Positions 1-8,783 of a stretch of DNA of 64,000 bases are shown here, in pieces (position 1 is the first letter of the stretch; each line of letters starts with the position of its first letter). Source of the stretch: Arcticibacterium sp964021845. GTDB taxonomy: Bacteria > Bacteroidota > Bacteroidia > Cytophagales > Spirosomataceae. Below the pieces are notes generated by a model, which was not told the origin of the DNA, ran no database searches, and saw only the letters and a list, made by a program, of their open reading frames with translations. Location: the NCBI RefSeq assembly GCF_964021845.1, contig NZ_CAXHZC010000003.1:186001-250000 (forward strand), read 5' to 3'. Position numbers and translations under genes: made by a program.

Positions 1-71
1 GCTGTACCCAAATAACCGTAGCCACCGGTTATTAAAACAACTTTATCTTGTAATGAAAATAGGTCTTGCAT
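1..71 (-). CDS. SDR-family oxidoreductase, N-terminal fragment
   Basis: Only the first 23 or so codons lie in the window. They start at the ATG at 71 and run off the left edge. The visible peptide has a beta strand followed by TGGYGYLG, the glycine-rich NAD(P)-binding turn of short-chain dehydrogenases or NAD-dependent epimerases. It begins 3 bases after the stop of the aldo/keto reductase gene and on the same strand, so it is probably the next gene in the sugar-biosynthesis operon. The substrate cannot be told from this piece. Confidence 0.7.
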   Translation of the reverse strand, partial: MQDLFSLQDKVVLITGGYGYLGT

Positions 72-74
72 CTA

Positions 75-923
75 TTATTTGATTTTCCAGTTACTTGGAT
101 TAATAATCATTTCATCGTCTACCCTATAGCCCTTAAGTTCTTCATACATTTCATTTACCAAACTACTATCAGACAGCGTACTAATATTATTTTTCAACTG
201 ATCCAAGTTGTCAATTCCAACTACAACTTTATCAATATTTGGGTTTAACAAAACAAAATTTAAACAAATGGAAGTTTTCTTTAAATCATACTCGTTTAAA
301 CTCTCCAATTTAGGAATAATCGATTGAAAATAATTGGGTATTTCTTTCACATCCATAAAAAATAGACCTTGTAGAAAGACTGACCTTACATGAACCTCAA
401 CCCCCTCTGAATTTAATTTTACCAGTTGAGCATCAAAACGTTGATCAAAAACACTAAATGGAACTTGAACTATGTCAAATTTAATTTCCTTTTCTAAAAG
501 CAACTCCAACTCCGCTGGATTATACAGAGAAAACCCTAATTTCTTTATTCGCTTCTCTCTCTTTGCCTCCATCATTCGCTCCATTAGGAGGTCATCTTCT
601 AAGTAAGTAGAAAAGTGATGAAATAGGTATGCATAAATTTCCTCTCGGTTAAGGTTTTTTAGAGTGCTATCCAGGTTTTTATCGAAATCACCTTCTTTAC
701 AAGGTTGTAATTTTGAAACTATATTAAACCCATCCAAGTCACATTGACCTAAAGCCTTTTCACTGGAACCGTATAATGCTGCCGTATCTAAAGTATCTAT
801 TCCCTGAGATTTTGCATATTCCAAAATTTCACTTACTGCTGACAAACTGGGCTTACCTTTTTTATTGTTAATCCCATAGTTCATTCCAAATTGAACTGTA
901 CCAATTGCCAGTTTTGAAATCAT
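75..923 (-). CDS. Aldo/keto reductase family protein in sugar operon
   Basis: 282 residues with the compact TIM-barrel plan of the aldo/keto reductases. The opening IGTVQFGMNYG and the likely catalytic tetrad are visible: Asp46, Tyr51 (AALYGSSE), Lys71 (SKLQ) and His102 (LFHH). These enzymes reduce carbonyls with NAD(P)H in the cytoplasm. Its start overlaps the stop of the pseC-like gene by 4 bases (ATGA), which points to translational coupling and to a role with the pseB/pseC products. Aldo/keto reductases are often found in nonulosonic-acid and O-antigen clusters, but the sugar acted on here is unknown. It could also be a detoxifying reductase carried along in the operon. Confidence 0.8.
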   Translation of the reverse strand: MISKLAIGTVQFGMNYGINNKKGKPSLSAVSEILEYAKSQGIDTLDTAALYGSSEKALGQCDLDGFNIVSKLQPCKEGDFDKNLDSTLKNLNREEIYAYLFHHFSTYLEDDLLMERMMEAKREKRIKKLGFSLYNPAELELLLEKEIKFDIVQVPFSVFDQRFDAQLVKLNSEGVEVHVRSVFLQGLFFMDVKEIPNYFQSIIPKLESLNEYDLKKTSICLNFVLLNPNIDKVVVGIDNLDQLKNNISTLSDSSLVNEMYEELKGYRVDDEMIINPSNWKIK

Positions 924-2071
924 TCAGCTACTTCTAAAATTTTGGTAATAACAAAGTCTTGCTCTTCATCTGTTAAGCTTGGAAACATTGGAAGACTTAA
1001 AGTCTTTGCGTAGTACGTTTCTGCTACTGGAAAAACTAACCTTTTAGATTCCAGGTTTCTGTAAAAAGGTTGTGTATGCACTGGAATATAATGAACCTGA
1101 GTGAAAATTTTATGTTTTCTTAATTCATCATAAACCTTTTTTCTATTATTTAACTCCACTAAGTATAAATGATAGGCATGATAAACATCAGAAGCTACCT
1201 CAGCTGTTTTAACAGCAGTTCCTTTAAAGGCCGACTCGTATCTCTGAGCAATTTCATGCCTCCTTTTTAATCCTTCATCTGCTCTTCTAAGTTGTGATGT
1301 GGCTAAGGCTGCCTGAAAATCTGTTAGTCTATAGTTATAACCTAGCTCATGCATCTCATGATACCACAAGCCATGGTTTTCAATTAACTTAGAAGGTTCT
1401 TTGGTAATGCCATGAGTCCGTAATGATAATAGGCGTTCGTAAAGAGCCTTATCATTTGTGGTTATCATGCCTCCCTCACCTGCGGCAATATGCTTTACAG
1501 GATGAAAAGAGAATATGGCAAGATCGGCAAAAGCACCATTGCCACACTTTTGTTTTTTCTTCTTAGAATCTATAAAATAGCCTCCAGGAGCATGGCATGC
1601 ATCCTCAATAATCCAAAGACCGTATTCTTCAGCTAAAGCTTTGAACTCTTCAAGATTACATGCATATCCAGCAAAGTCTACAGGAATAATACCATCATAA
1701 GTACCTTTTGGAGATTCCTCTAAAAGTTTTCTTACAGCTTCTATATCTAAGGTAAATGTCTTTGGGTCTATATCTGCAAATGTAATTTTCCCACCACAGT
1801 ACTTTATGCAGTTAGCTGAGGCCACAAAAGTTATTGGAGAAGTAATTACATTACTACTAGCACTAACGTTTAATGCCATTGCAGCCAAATGTAAGGCGGC
1901 AGTTCCGTTAGAAACAGCCACTGCATACTTAGCCTCTACATAGTCTGCGAATTTCTCTTCAAACTGTAAAATACGAGGGCCCTGGGTCAAAAAGTCGTCA
2001 CCAAGTGCCTCAATAACCACTTGAATGTCTTCGGGGCTTATATCTTGCCTACCATAACTTATCGCTCTCAT
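920..2071 (-). CDS. pseC: UDP-4-amino-4,6-dideoxy-sugar aminotransferase, PseC-like
   Basis: 383-residue DegT/DnrJ/EryC1/StrS aminotransferase, a normal length for the family. It uses pyridoxal phosphate and glutamate to aminate a 4-keto-6-deoxy UDP sugar. The N-terminal YGRQDISPEDI with FLTQGP is typical of PseC. Cofactor residues are visible: Asp157 in IIEDACH and the Schiff-base Lys193 in FHPVKHIAAGEGG. It overlaps the pseB-like gene upstream by 4 bases, the standard pseB-pseC order in pseudaminic acid synthesis. The family assignment is secure. The exact sugar (pseudaminic acid rather than a related 4-amino sugar) is inferred from the pairing with PseB. Confidence 0.88.
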   Translation of the reverse strand: MRAISYGRQDISPEDIQVVIEALGDDFLTQGPRILQFEEKFADYVEAKYAVAVSNGTAALHLAAMALNVSASSNVITSPITFVASANCIKYCGGKITFADIDPKTFTLDIEAVRKLLEESPKGTYDGIIPVDFAGYACNLEEFKALAEEYGLWIIEDACHAPGGYFIDSKKKKQKCGNGAFADLAIFSFHPVKHIAAGEGGMITTNDKALYERLLSLRTHGITKEPSKLIENHGLWYHEMHELGYNYRLTDFQAALATSQLRRADEGLKRRHEIAQRYESAFKGTAVKTAEVASDVYHAYHLYLVELNNRKKVYDELRKHKIFTQVHYIPVHTQPFYRNLESKRLVFPVAETYYAKTLSLPMFPSLTDEEQDFVITKILEVAE

Positions 2072-3078
2072 ACTTCAAAAGTATCGTCAATATGTACTTT
2101 AATTAAATCTCTAAGACCTTCTATGGTTTCCCATTCATCATTGGTTCCCGAATTATACTTAAAGCCTTCTTTCACCTTTACGGCATTATGCTTTTCAATA
2201 AACTCATCTATTGACCAATTATGTGTTGCAGGAAGAATTGTATAGTACTTTCCTAAATCATAGGTTAAGAAGGAGTCAGATTCAGAAATCATTTCTTCAT
2301 GCACTTTCTCTCCTGGTCGAATTCCTACTACCTTTTTTTCGCATTTTGGACCTATCGCTTCGGCTAAGTCAAGAATCTTATAAGATGGAATTTTGGGGAT
2401 AAATATCTCTCCTCCCCAAGCATTTTCCAAGGCATGCATCACCATATCTACTCCACCTTGAATTGGAATATTGAAACGAGTCATATTTGTATCGGTAATT
2501 GGCAAAACACCTTCTTTTCTTTTATCTAAGAAAAATGGAATGACAGAACCATTAGACCCCATAACGTTTCCATATCTGACCACGGAGAATTTAATTGGAT
2601 TCCAACCCCTAATATTATTTGCAGCAACAAATAGCTTATCAGAAGCAAGTTTGGTTGCACCATATAAATTTATTGGAGCACATGCCTTATCTGTAGACAG
2701 TGCTACCACTCTTTCAACATCTGTTTCTAGGCAAGCATTTATGACATTTTCGGCTCCAAGGATATTAGTTTTGACACATTCCATGGGATTATACTCTGCA
2801 ATGGGTACATGTTTCATGGCTGCCGCATGAATTACATAATCAACACCCCGCATAGCTCTTTTCAATCGGTCAAAATCCCTAACATCACCAATAAAAAAAC
2901 GTATTTGAGGATATAAATTATGAGGAAACTCTTGAGCCATCTGAAATTGCTTTTGCTCATCTCTAGAGTATATCACCAATCGCTTAACCCCATTTGGTTT
3001 TGAAAGGATCTCTTTAGTTAAGGCCTTTCCAAGTGAGCCAGTACCTCCCGTAATTAAAATAGATTTTTCGCTTAACAT
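2068..3078 (-). CDS. pseB: UDP-N-acetylglucosamine 4,6-dehydratase (inverting), PseB-like
   Basis: 336 residues, an extended SDR enzyme. GGTGSLG at residues 11-17 binds NADP. ALSTDKA (Asp130, Lys131) and Y139xxxK143 supply the dehydratase/epimerase chemistry, and INLYGATK matches PseB/FlaA1 rather than RmlB. PseB removes water from UDP-GlcNAc and inverts C5, the first step towards pseudaminic acid. The gene is followed without a gap by pseC and preceded by the chain-length gene 42 bases away. CapD/FlaA1-type enzymes of other glycan pathways are close relatives, so the product could also feed a capsule repeat unit. Confidence 0.88.
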   Translation of the reverse strand: MLSEKSILITGGTGSLGKALTKEILSKPNGVKRLVIYSRDEQKQFQMAQEFPHNLYPQIRFFIGDVRDFDRLKRAMRGVDYVIHAAAMKHVPIAEYNPMECVKTNILGAENVINACLETDVERVVALSTDKACAPINLYGATKLASDKLFVAANNIRGWNPIKFSVVRYGNVMGSNGSVIPFFLDKRKEGVLPITDTNMTRFNIPIQGGVDMVMHALENAWGGEIFIPKIPSYKILDLAEAIGPKCEKKVVGIRPGEKVHEEMISESDSFLTYDLGKYYTILPATHNWSIDEFIEKHNAVKVKEGFKYNSGTNDEWETIEGLRDLIKVHIDDTFEV

Positions 3079-3120
3079 TAGCCTTCTTGAGTGTTTATTT
3101 TATTATAGAACTTATGGTTC

Positions 3121-4170
3121 TTACTTAATATGTGAAGTAAGAAAAACTTTCCTATGGTTTTTCTTTACAAATAACGTTGCTACCAAAGAAACCAGAAATC
3201 CAATTAGGATAAAAACACCTAAAATGAATCCTTTCTTAGGTTCACTTGCCAAATTAGGAGCCATTGGTGGTTCCAGAATTTGAAATATCGGAGTTTCCTG
3301 TTTTAATTTTAACTTAGACTCTTCGTATTTTTTTAAAAGCTCGTTATAAATGCTAGTTGACATCTTATACTCCGACTCAATCCTCTCTCTCTGGACATCC
3401 GCTGACTTCAATCTCATTGTGGCAGCAGAGAACTGATCTTCATAAACCGCTTTTTTTGACTGATCTTTATAAAAGGTTCCTTTAGCCGATGCTACCTTAT
3501 TCTCTAAAAAATCAACCTCTGACCTTAGCTTTTCAGTTCTATAAGTACTAACATAACCAGTCAAGTAATTCATAGCATAATGGGCTATCTCAGCAGCAAT
3601 TACAGGATCTGGCATTTTTGCTGAAATAGATATCACTCCACTTTTTTTATCAATACTTCCAACAACTCTTTCTCTGAGCTCCTTAATCTTACTCTCAGTT
3701 AACTGGTCTAACACAATCACCCCTTCTGGTCTACCCTTAAAGGCTTCTTGTGTACTTTCTTCGGAGCTTTCAATTATATATAAATCACAGTATTCATTAA
3801 AGCGTATACTATCACTGTTTTGCGTTATAAAAGTCTGTTCTAATAGGCCTAAAAAAAATGGAGCTGTTTTGATAACGTCCGGATATAAGTCTGGCCTGAT
3901 AGCGTCCGTATTATTTTTCATCCCAAGCTCAAAACCCCCTATGCCAACCAAATCAGCCAAGCCGCCTAAAGAGCCACCGCCTCCAGATGATATTTCTGGC
4001 AATATTTTTCCCTCAGAAACATATTCTTTTTTCAAGCTAAAAGCAAACCATATCCCTAATATCGCAAACACTAGAATTATACCAAATATCAATAACTTCT
4101 CCTTCCAAATAACCTTGAGAAAAGCCTTGAGATCTACCGTAAAAACATCTTCCTCCATTAAATTAGACAT
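3121..4170 (-). CDS. Wzz/GumC-type polysaccharide chain-length determinant
   Basis: 349-residue inner-membrane protein with two membrane segments, at about residues 27-45 and 315-337. Between them is a large periplasmic part with a long helical, coiled-coil-like stretch around residues 215-290. A proline-rich stretch ending in PKKGFILG just before the second segment is the usual Wzz hallmark. No tyrosine-kinase domain follows, so this is the short form. The glycine cluster SSGGGGSLGGLADLVGIGG near residue 65 is typical of Bacteroidota members. The gene lies 1 base after the exporter gene. Its likely role is to set polymer length together with the SLBB exporter. Confidence 0.85.
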   Translation of the reverse strand: MSNLMEEDVFTVDLKAFLKVIWKEKLLIFGIILVFAILGIWFAFSLKKEYVSEGKILPEISSGGGGSLGGLADLVGIGGFELGMKNNTDAIRPDLYPDVIKTAPFFLGLLEQTFITQNSDSIRFNEYCDLYIIESSEESTQEAFKGRPEGVIVLDQLTESKIKELRERVVGSIDKKSGVISISAKMPDPVIAAEIAHYAMNYLTGYVSTYRTEKLRSEVDFLENKVASAKGTFYKDQSKKAVYEDQFSAATMRLKSADVQRERIESEYKMSTSIYNELLKKYEESKLKLKQETPIFQILEPPMAPNLASEPKKGFILGVFILIGFLVSLVATLFVKKNHRKVFLTSHIK

Positions 4171-4171
4171 A

Positions 4172-6490
4172 CTATAATATTCTTATTACTGTCACTAAAA
4201 TAGTAGCGATAGAAACAAAAGCAGAACTAACCGCAATTCTCTCGGCAGGAGTCCACCTGTACTTATTTCTTGTTGGTATTATCACCTCCATGCCACGTTG
4301 AATTTCCGGATATTTTTTTATCCCCATAAACGACCTCGTTCTGTCCGTCAAGCCGTTTGCATAACGTACATATGCTTTCCTTACGTAGGCAGAGTCTGTT
4401 ACTCCTCCCGCTTGCGAAATATAATCCTGAAACTTTAAATCTGGCTGATAGGCTATAATTGTAGGATTTAAAACCTGCCCACTTAACTTAACTACTTCCT
4501 GTACTTTCGGAATAATTAAACTATCCCCTTTTGACAAAATCAAATTCCCTAACTCCTTACTGTTACTTAATGCTCTTTTAAGATCTAGAGCAACGAGCTT
4601 TCCTTCTCTATAAAAACGGGCACCTTCCGAATACGCTTCCATTCTTAAACCGCCTGCCCTTTCAATCAAATCTGAAATTCTTTCCTCTCTTTTTAAAATT
4701 GTATACAAGCCTGGATAATTCACTTCACCTGTGATACTCACCAACTTTTGCTCCTCGTAATTAGGAAGATCTCTGACAAAAACCTTGTCAAAAGGACTTA
4801 AAAGCGTCTTCCCATCCTTAGCAAAAAGGTCTTCACTATTAATTATAACTACCTCGACCGTTTCATTTGAGCTTTCATCATTATATAATCTTTTTGCAAT
4901 TTCTATCCTCTTTTCTGAAGCACCCTCTTTAAAACCTCCAGAAAGTAAAATCAAATCCTCTACTGACATGCCTTCAGCAAAATCAAACTCACCTGGCTGA
5001 TTAACAGAACCTTTAATTTCTACCCTTCTAAGCTCTCTAAGCTCCGTGATTGACTTAACAATTACTTGGTCATTCTTCTTTAAATCTAAATCGCTTTTAG
5101 AGCCATTCAATATTTCTTTTAAATTAATCGAAATAATTTCAGGGTCTAAGTTTTCTCGCTCTCTAACTATTAAAACCCGCTCCAAAAAAGCATCTTCCCT
5201 TAAACCCTCTGAAGCCTCTAACAAGTCCTTAACAGTAGTTAAAGACTCACTTAATGAGTACTCTCCTGGTCTAAAAACAGCTCCAGAAACCTCTACCCTA
5301 TTTTCATACCTATCAAGAATGGCTCCTATATGAACTAAATCTCCATTTTGAAGAGCATACATTCCTAAATTATCACCATCTACTGTCAAAAGTTTTTTCT
5401 CTTTTTTAGTATTTCTGGTGATCTTAATACTCTCTAGGTATGCTTGATCTGAAGGCCCTCCTGCATAAAATAATGCATCCTCTAGGGTCTCATTTACTTT
5501 TAACTCATAAATACCCTCTCTCTTTACTTTACCCTCCAGCTCCACTTTGGATTCTGCCATTGGTACAAAAATTACATCTTGATCTAAGAGTCTTTCATTT
5601 CCAACAAACTCTCCTTTTGTAAGAAAAGGATATAAATCTATCTGAGCTTTCTCTTTATTTTCCCTAAGGAGTTTTATGTTTCTAAAAGACCCTTTTTCTC
5701 CGGGGCCACCAGCTAGGTAAAGTGCGTTAAAAACGGATGCAAAAGCGGAAATGGTATATGTCCCTGGATTCGCGACCTCACCAACAACTGTGACCTTAAT
5801 GCTTCTTACATTTCCTAAGGTTACATCTGCATTTAGTTTCCCATTTCTTAAGCCACCAAAGAGTAGCTTTAATCGATCGGTTATTTTAACCTTTGCTGCC
5901 GCAACAGTCAATCCATTCACATATATTGGAGAAAGACTTTCCAGCTTAACTGTTCCTTCAGGAGAAACCGTCACATCATAATGCTGGTAGGCATATCCAG
6001 TTATATCTATTTTCAGCTGATCATCCGTACCTAAAACATAATCCTTTGGGGTAGGAAGCCTTAAATTCGGTTCAAAAGAAAGGTTCTTATTATTAAATAT
6101 CTCCCTCCCAAAAACTTCCTTCTTCTGAGCAATCTCTGTTTTTTGATCAACTTGTATGGGAGTCCTTTCTGCTAACTCTCCTATTTGCTCACGTGTAGTT
6201 TTATTGTCCGTTTCGTTAGAGAGGTTATTTGTTCCCGTCTTAATTCTGTTGATTTTCTCCCTAAGTTTGGCAACATCGTCGGGAGTGTAGCCGTTTAATA
6301 AAGCAGCAGCTTCAATTTCCGCATCAGACATTCCCCGCTGCTCCATTTCCTTAATAAACTGCTCTACCTGAGCATCTGTAACCTTATCAACATCGACAGG
6401 ACTCTGAGATACAGGACTTTGGGAAAACGTTTCAAGCGATAGAGTAAAAAAGAAGAAGAGCAAAAAATAAACGTAATTTCGTTTTGCCAT
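4172..6490 (-). CDS. Wza-like polysaccharide export protein with repeated SLBB domains
   Basis: 772 residues from the ATG at 6490. The open frame reaches a TTG at 6517, but the 6490 start gives a clean signal peptide (MAKRNYVYFLLFFFFTLS), so it is preferred. After a disordered stretch come a Poly_export domain (about residues 150-240, TDDQLKIDITGYAY) and about six SLBB repeats, recognisable by recurring VEGEVxxPGxY-like starts such as VTVVGEVANPGTYT and VSITGEVNYPGLYT. A C-terminal membrane helix follows TPAERIAVSSAFVS. It is expected to form the outer-membrane/periplasmic channel that exports the glycan made by the neighbouring genes. No separate outer-membrane lipobox is seen. Confidence 0.85.
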   Translation of the reverse strand: MAKRNYVYFLLFFFFTLSLETFSQSPVSQSPVDVDKVTDAQVEQFIKEMEQRGMSDAEIEAAALLNGYTPDDVAKLREKINRIKTGTNNLSNETDNKTTREQIGELAERTPIQVDQKTEIAQKKEVFGREIFNNKNLSFEPNLRLPTPKDYVLGTDDQLKIDITGYAYQHYDVTVSPEGTVKLESLSPIYVNGLTVAAAKVKITDRLKLLFGGLRNGKLNADVTLGNVRSIKVTVVGEVANPGTYTISAFASVFNALYLAGGPGEKGSFRNIKLLRENKEKAQIDLYPFLTKGEFVGNERLLDQDVIFVPMAESKVELEGKVKREGIYELKVNETLEDALFYAGGPSDQAYLESIKITRNTKKEKKLLTVDGDNLGMYALQNGDLVHIGAILDRYENRVEVSGAVFRPGEYSLSESLTTVKDLLEASEGLREDAFLERVLIVRERENLDPEIISINLKEILNGSKSDLDLKKNDQVIVKSITELRELRRVEIKGSVNQPGEFDFAEGMSVEDLILLSGGFKEGASEKRIEIAKRLYNDESSNETVEVVIINSEDLFAKDGKTLLSPFDKVFVRDLPNYEEQKLVSITGEVNYPGLYTILKREERISDLIERAGGLRMEAYSEGARFYREGKLVALDLKRALSNSKELGNLILSKGDSLIIPKVQEVVKLSGQVLNPTIIAYQPDLKFQDYISQAGGVTDSAYVRKAYVRYANGLTDRTRSFMGIKKYPEIQRGMEVIIPTRNKYRWTPAERIAVSSAFVSIATILVTVIRIL

Positions 6491-6577
6491 TGAGGGTTCT
6501 TTTGGATTTTTGAACAAAGAAAAGGAATTTTAATCTCTATTGCACATTTTGAAACTCATTTCTTATTATTCGGAACT

Positions 6578-7807
6578 TTAAGCGAAAGGTCTAATTTTCA
6601 ATAACAAAGCGTCCCCAAAGTTCAGATTTCCAAACTCTATATGATTCACTGCTAAAATAACTACTTCATTTTTCTTAAATTCTGGTTTTTCTGATACTTC
6701 AATTCCCATCTCCTTTACTACAGAATCTCTATCGACTAAAGGATCATAAACGCTAACGACAGCACCAAAATCTTTAAGCTCATTGACTAAATCAAGCACT
6801 TTAGTATTTCTAAAGTCAGAACAGTTTTCTTTATAAGCAAATCCTAAAACAAGAATCCGTAAACCAATTAGATTTAAGCCTTGAGCCGTAATTATCTTCA
6901 TGGCTTTATGTGCTGCAAACTTACCCATTTCTTCATTTACCAACCTACCAGCACCAATTACTTTTGGATCATAATCTAAAGCTCTAGCCTTGTAAATCAT
7001 ATAATAAGGGTCAACACTAATGCAGTGACCTCCTACTAATCCTGGCTTAAAGTCTAAAAAGTTCCATTTGGTTTTTGCAGCAATGAGAACATCATTCGTC
7101 TCAATGCCCATTTTGTCAAAAATAAGAGCTAACTCATTAACAAAAGAGATATTTACGTCTCTTTGGCAGTTCTCAACAAGCTTTGCCGCTTCCGCTACTT
7201 TTATCGAGGGAGCCAAATGGGTCTCTACCTCCAGAATGGAACGATATAATTCATCAACCATTTTAGCTATTTCTGGACTTGAACCAGACGTAACTCTCAC
7301 AATAGACTCAATACTTTTTGTTTCGCCTGGGCTGTACCTCTCTGGAGAATAACCAATCCCAAAATCTTCATTTAACCTTAGCCCAGAAATAGACTCAATT
7401 ATAGGTATACAAAATTCTTCCGTACAGCCAGGATAAGTCGTTGATTCATAAATTACTAAATCTCCTTTTCTTAAAACTAAACTTATAGCAGATGTTGCAG
7501 CCTCCAAAAAGGATAGGTCGGGTTCTTTCTCGCTATTTACAGGAGTTGGCACCGTTACTATGAAAGCTGTCCGCTGTTTATTTACTGGAAGATGATTTTG
7601 AAATACTAACGAGGTTTTTTCTTTTAAAAACGGTTGCTTAACAATGTTTTTTGAATCAATACCTTGATTCAATTCATCCACCCGTTTTCGATTTACATCT
7701 ACACCAATAGTCCTGTATTTATTTGAAAAAGAAATGGCTGTTGGTAGGCCTACGTAACCTAGACCTACAACTACAATTTGTAAACCAGAATCAATCTTCC
7801 AATGCAT
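6578..7807 (-). CDS. UDP-N-acetyl-hexosamine 6-dehydrogenase, TviB/WbpO-like
   Basis: 409 residues. It has the N-terminal NAD-binding GLGYVG (15-20), the middle domain KVAEAAKLVENCQRDVNI, and the active-site Cys262 in GLVGGHCISVDPYY. A C-terminal UDP-binding domain starts near LRILVLGFAYKENC. The enzyme oxidises C6 of a UDP-HexNAc twice, giving a uronic acid. The KTKWNFLDFKPGLVGGHC pattern fits the TviB/WbpO group better than UDP-glucose dehydrogenase. The first 17 bases overlap the end of batA. An 87-base gap separates it from the exporter gene. The product would add an acidic sugar to the exported polymer; whether GlcNAc or GalNAc is the substrate is open. Confidence 0.87.
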   Translation of the reverse strand: MHWKIDSGLQIVVVGLGYVGLPTAISFSNKYRTIGVDVNRKRVDELNQGIDSKNIVKQPFLKEKTSLVFQNHLPVNKQRTAFIVTVPTPVNSEKEPDLSFLEAATSAISLVLRKGDLVIYESTTYPGCTEEFCIPIIESISGLRLNEDFGIGYSPERYSPGETKSIESIVRVTSGSSPEIAKMVDELYRSILEVETHLAPSIKVAEAAKLVENCQRDVNISFVNELALIFDKMGIETNDVLIAAKTKWNFLDFKPGLVGGHCISVDPYYMIYKARALDYDPKVIGAGRLVNEEMGKFAAHKAMKIITAQGLNLIGLRILVLGFAYKENCSDFRNTKVLDLVNELKDFGAVVSVYDPLVDRDSVVKEMGIEVSEKPEFKKNEVVILAVNHIEFGNLNFGDALLLKIRPFA

Positions 7808-8783
7808 TATTCAGAAAGGTGTTTCGAAGTAAGAAGAACAAAATAAATGCAAGCAAAGACCAGTTCAAATATATATAGTAATAGTCTCTTACATCTTTAA
7901 CAAGCGTTTCTGCGAATCTAGTTTTTTCTAAGCCGTCTATATTTTCAAAAACACCCAACAATGATTCTCTAGACACTGCTGAATAAAACATTGCATCAGT
8001 GTTAGTGGCAATCTTATTTAAGATTTGGGCGTTTGTAGCTTCTACTCCTATGTTAGTTCCTACTGCAATGGTATAAATTCTTATACCAAATGATTTTGCT
8101 AAATCTGAAGCCGATTCCGGAGACAGGTTTCCCGCAGTATTGTCTCCATCACTTAAAAGAATTATAGCCTTGCTTTCTCCAGAAGCATCCCTAAGCCTAT
8201 TTATAGAAGTTGCGATGGCATTACCAATGGCCGTACCAGATGCATTTATCATATCCCATGATACCTTATCTAAATAATCTGCTAAAACATCATAGTCTGA
8301 AGTTAGCGGACAAATAGAAAGAGATTCGCCAGCAAATACCACCAACCCAATTTTATCATTCGCTCTTTTGTCCAAAAACTGTAGGGCTACTAGTTTTGCA
8401 GCACTTAGTCTATTTGGCACCAAGTCCGCGGTTCTCATGGACTCCGAAACATCTAAAGCTATTATGATATTAATTCCTTCAGCTAATGTTTCATCCGAAT
8501 CTAGGCTCCGCTGTGGTCGGGCTAGAGCAAGTAACAGTAAGGCAGTGGCTAGGCCAAAAATAGCAGGTACTACAAACCTTAGATTTTTTAACCAACTATT
8601 TGATATGCTCTCTTTTTTGACCGTCAGGTTTAGCTTTTGACCTGTATTCCCTCCAAAAAACCATCTTAAAATAAATAATAAGGGAATTCCTAAGATTAAA
8701 TAGAGGTACATAGGGTTTGCCCATATAAATCCTCTAAGCGTAGCTGGAGAAAACCAGTAAAAGGAAAACCATTCTGCCATCAT
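7791..8783 (-). CDS. VWA-domain membrane protein, BatA-like
   Basis: 330 residues with membrane helices near 25-43, 70-88 and 305-322. A von Willebrand factor A domain lies between the last two. The metal-binding MIDAS residues are visible: DVSES at 111-115, SGTAIG further on, and LLSDGDNTAG. This layout is that of BatA of Bacteroidota aerotolerance operons, whose biochemical role is unsettled. The usual partners (MoxR ATPase, DUF58 protein, BatB, BatC, BatD) are absent here. Instead the gene overlaps murQ upstream (TAATG, 1 base) and the sugar dehydrogenase downstream (17 bases). The annotation rests on the domain; the Bat function in this setting is uncertain. Confidence 0.82.
   Translation of the reverse strand: MMAEWFSFYWFSPATLRGFIWANPMYLYLILGIPLLFILRWFFGGNTGQKLNLTVKKESISNSWLKNLRFVVPAIFGLATALLLLALARPQRSLDSDETLAEGINIIIALDVSESMRTADLVPNRLSAAKLVALQFLDKRANDKIGLVVFAGESLSICPLTSDYDVLADYLDKVSWDMINASGTAIGNAIATSINRLRDASGESKAIILLSDGDNTAGNLSPESASDLAKSFGIRIYTIAVGTNIGVEATNAQILNKIATNTDAMFYSAVSRESLLGVFENIDGLEKTRFAETLVKDVRDYYYIYLNWSLLAFILFFLLRNTFLNNALED

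Noticed and set aside
7791..8783. A complete aerotolerance (bat) operon
   Set aside because: Only one VWA gene is present; no MoxR ATPase, DUF58, BatB, BatC or BatD frame is found on either side.
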